Shown piece after piece: positions 63,890 through 64,000 of a stretch of DNA of 64,000 bases. Source of the stretch: Psychrobacter okhotskensis (GTDB lineage: Bacteria; Pseudomonadota; Gammaproteobacteria; Pseudomonadales; Moraxellaceae); the NCBI RefSeq assembly GCF_013248965.1, contig NZ_JABRVQ010000010.1:47841-111840 (forward strand), given 5' to 3'. The number at the start of each line of letters is the position of its first letter. Position 1 is the first letter of the stretch. The notes under the pieces were generated by a model. It searched no databases. It was not told the DNA's origin and was given only the letters and a program-made list of their open reading frames with translations. The translations under genes were made by a program, and so were the position numbers.

Positions 63890-64000
63890 CTTAGATTAAC
63901 ACACCAAGTGCAACGCTAATTAATATTATAGAACGCCTGCATAGGCGTTTTAAACCCTAAGCGTTTTCTTGGTCTGTTATTTAGTTTGTTCTCAATGTCC
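63890..64000 (-). mobile_element. IS30-family insertion sequence, 3' end (partial)
   Basis: Contains the end of the transposase gene and, after its stop, GCGTTGCACTTGGTGTGTTAATC, which looks like the terminal inverted repeat of an IS30-type element. The outer border near 63890 is an estimate. The rest lies beyond the window. Confidence 0.6.
63916..64000 (-). CDS. IS30-family transposase, C-terminal fragment
   Basis: 27 codons to the TAG stop at 63916, the remainder lying beyond the right window edge. The sequence reads DIENKLNNRPRKRLGFKTP and then MQAFYNIN. The NNRPRKRLG(F/Y)KTP motif is the well-known C-terminal signature of IS30-family DDE transposases. Whether the element is complete cannot be judged here. 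Confidence 0.9.
   Translation of the reverse strand, partial: DIENKLNNRPRKRLGFKTPMQAFYNIN

Noticed and set aside
1..64000. tRNA, rRNA, CRISPR or prophage
   Set aside because: No cloverleaf-like segment, no regularly spaced repeats and no phage structural or integrase genes were seen by eye; a dedicated scan (tRNAscan-type) would settle the tRNA point.

Overview
The window looks like chromosomal DNA of a gammaproteobacterium of the family Moraxellaceae, most likely Psychrobacter. The grounds are moderate G+C, Psychrobacter/Acinetobacter-like protein sequences throughout, the prephenate dehydrogenase/EPSP synthase (tyrA-aroA) fusion next to pheA and hisC, two adjacent fadD genes, and the style of the short intergenic repeats. 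This is a reading of the sequence, not a database result. Apart from short repeats and the tail of an IS30-type transposase at the right edge, it is ordinary housekeeping and catabolic DNA. I saw no prophage, CRISPR array, tRNA or rRNA.

Layout. 1-2267 (minus): a lipid A type acyltransferase (cut by the window edge) after aspS. 2627-8457 (plus): a SohB-like protease, then acyl-CoA dehydrogenase, APH-like kinase, histidine phosphatase and SDR, resembling a split version of the ACAD10/ACAD11 4-hydroxyacid pathway. 8561-14693: two near-identical ~270 bp palindromic elements in direct orientation flank two paralogous fadD genes and fetB; the second element sits between fetA and fetB. 14745-16247 (minus): thioesterase and fetA. 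16494-19378 (plus): xthA, argJ and a DUF4377-like lipoprotein. 19568-28144: sdaA, an NCS2 uracil-type permease, an EamA transporter, a WG-repeat protein, an alpha/beta hydrolase with rubredoxin, apt and a small secreted protein.

28253-37112: transaldolase, then the aromatic amino acid block pheA, hisC and tyrA-aroA, with two copies of a ~107 bp inverted-repeat element on either side of pheA; then rarD and the overlapping pair folB and a divergent folK-like gene. 37273-45415: SDR, DUF488, cysE, a YtoQ-like protein, trmJ, a stand-alone HPt protein and dnaE. 45722-53392: what looks like a complete trans-4-hydroxy-L-proline catabolic cluster (epimerase, FAD dehydrogenase, DapA-family deaminase, aldehyde dehydrogenase and AGCS symporter) with a divergent PAS-AraC regulator. 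53403-60375: ggt, two uncharacterised lipoproteins (one with Asp/Tyr/Gly-rich repeats) and an exonuclease-BRCT fusion. 60495-63571: a CpxP/Spy-like lipoprotein divergent from a CpxR/CpxA-like two-component system. 63649-64000: a 62 bp deletion derivative of the palindromic element and the 3' end of an IS30-type transposase gene.

The observations I rate highest are the ACAD/kinase cluster, the structured TA-flanked element family and its position around fadD-fadD-fetB, the hydroxyproline cluster with candidate operator half-sites, the unexplained lipoprotein pair, and an AspRS whose residues suggest the non-discriminating type.
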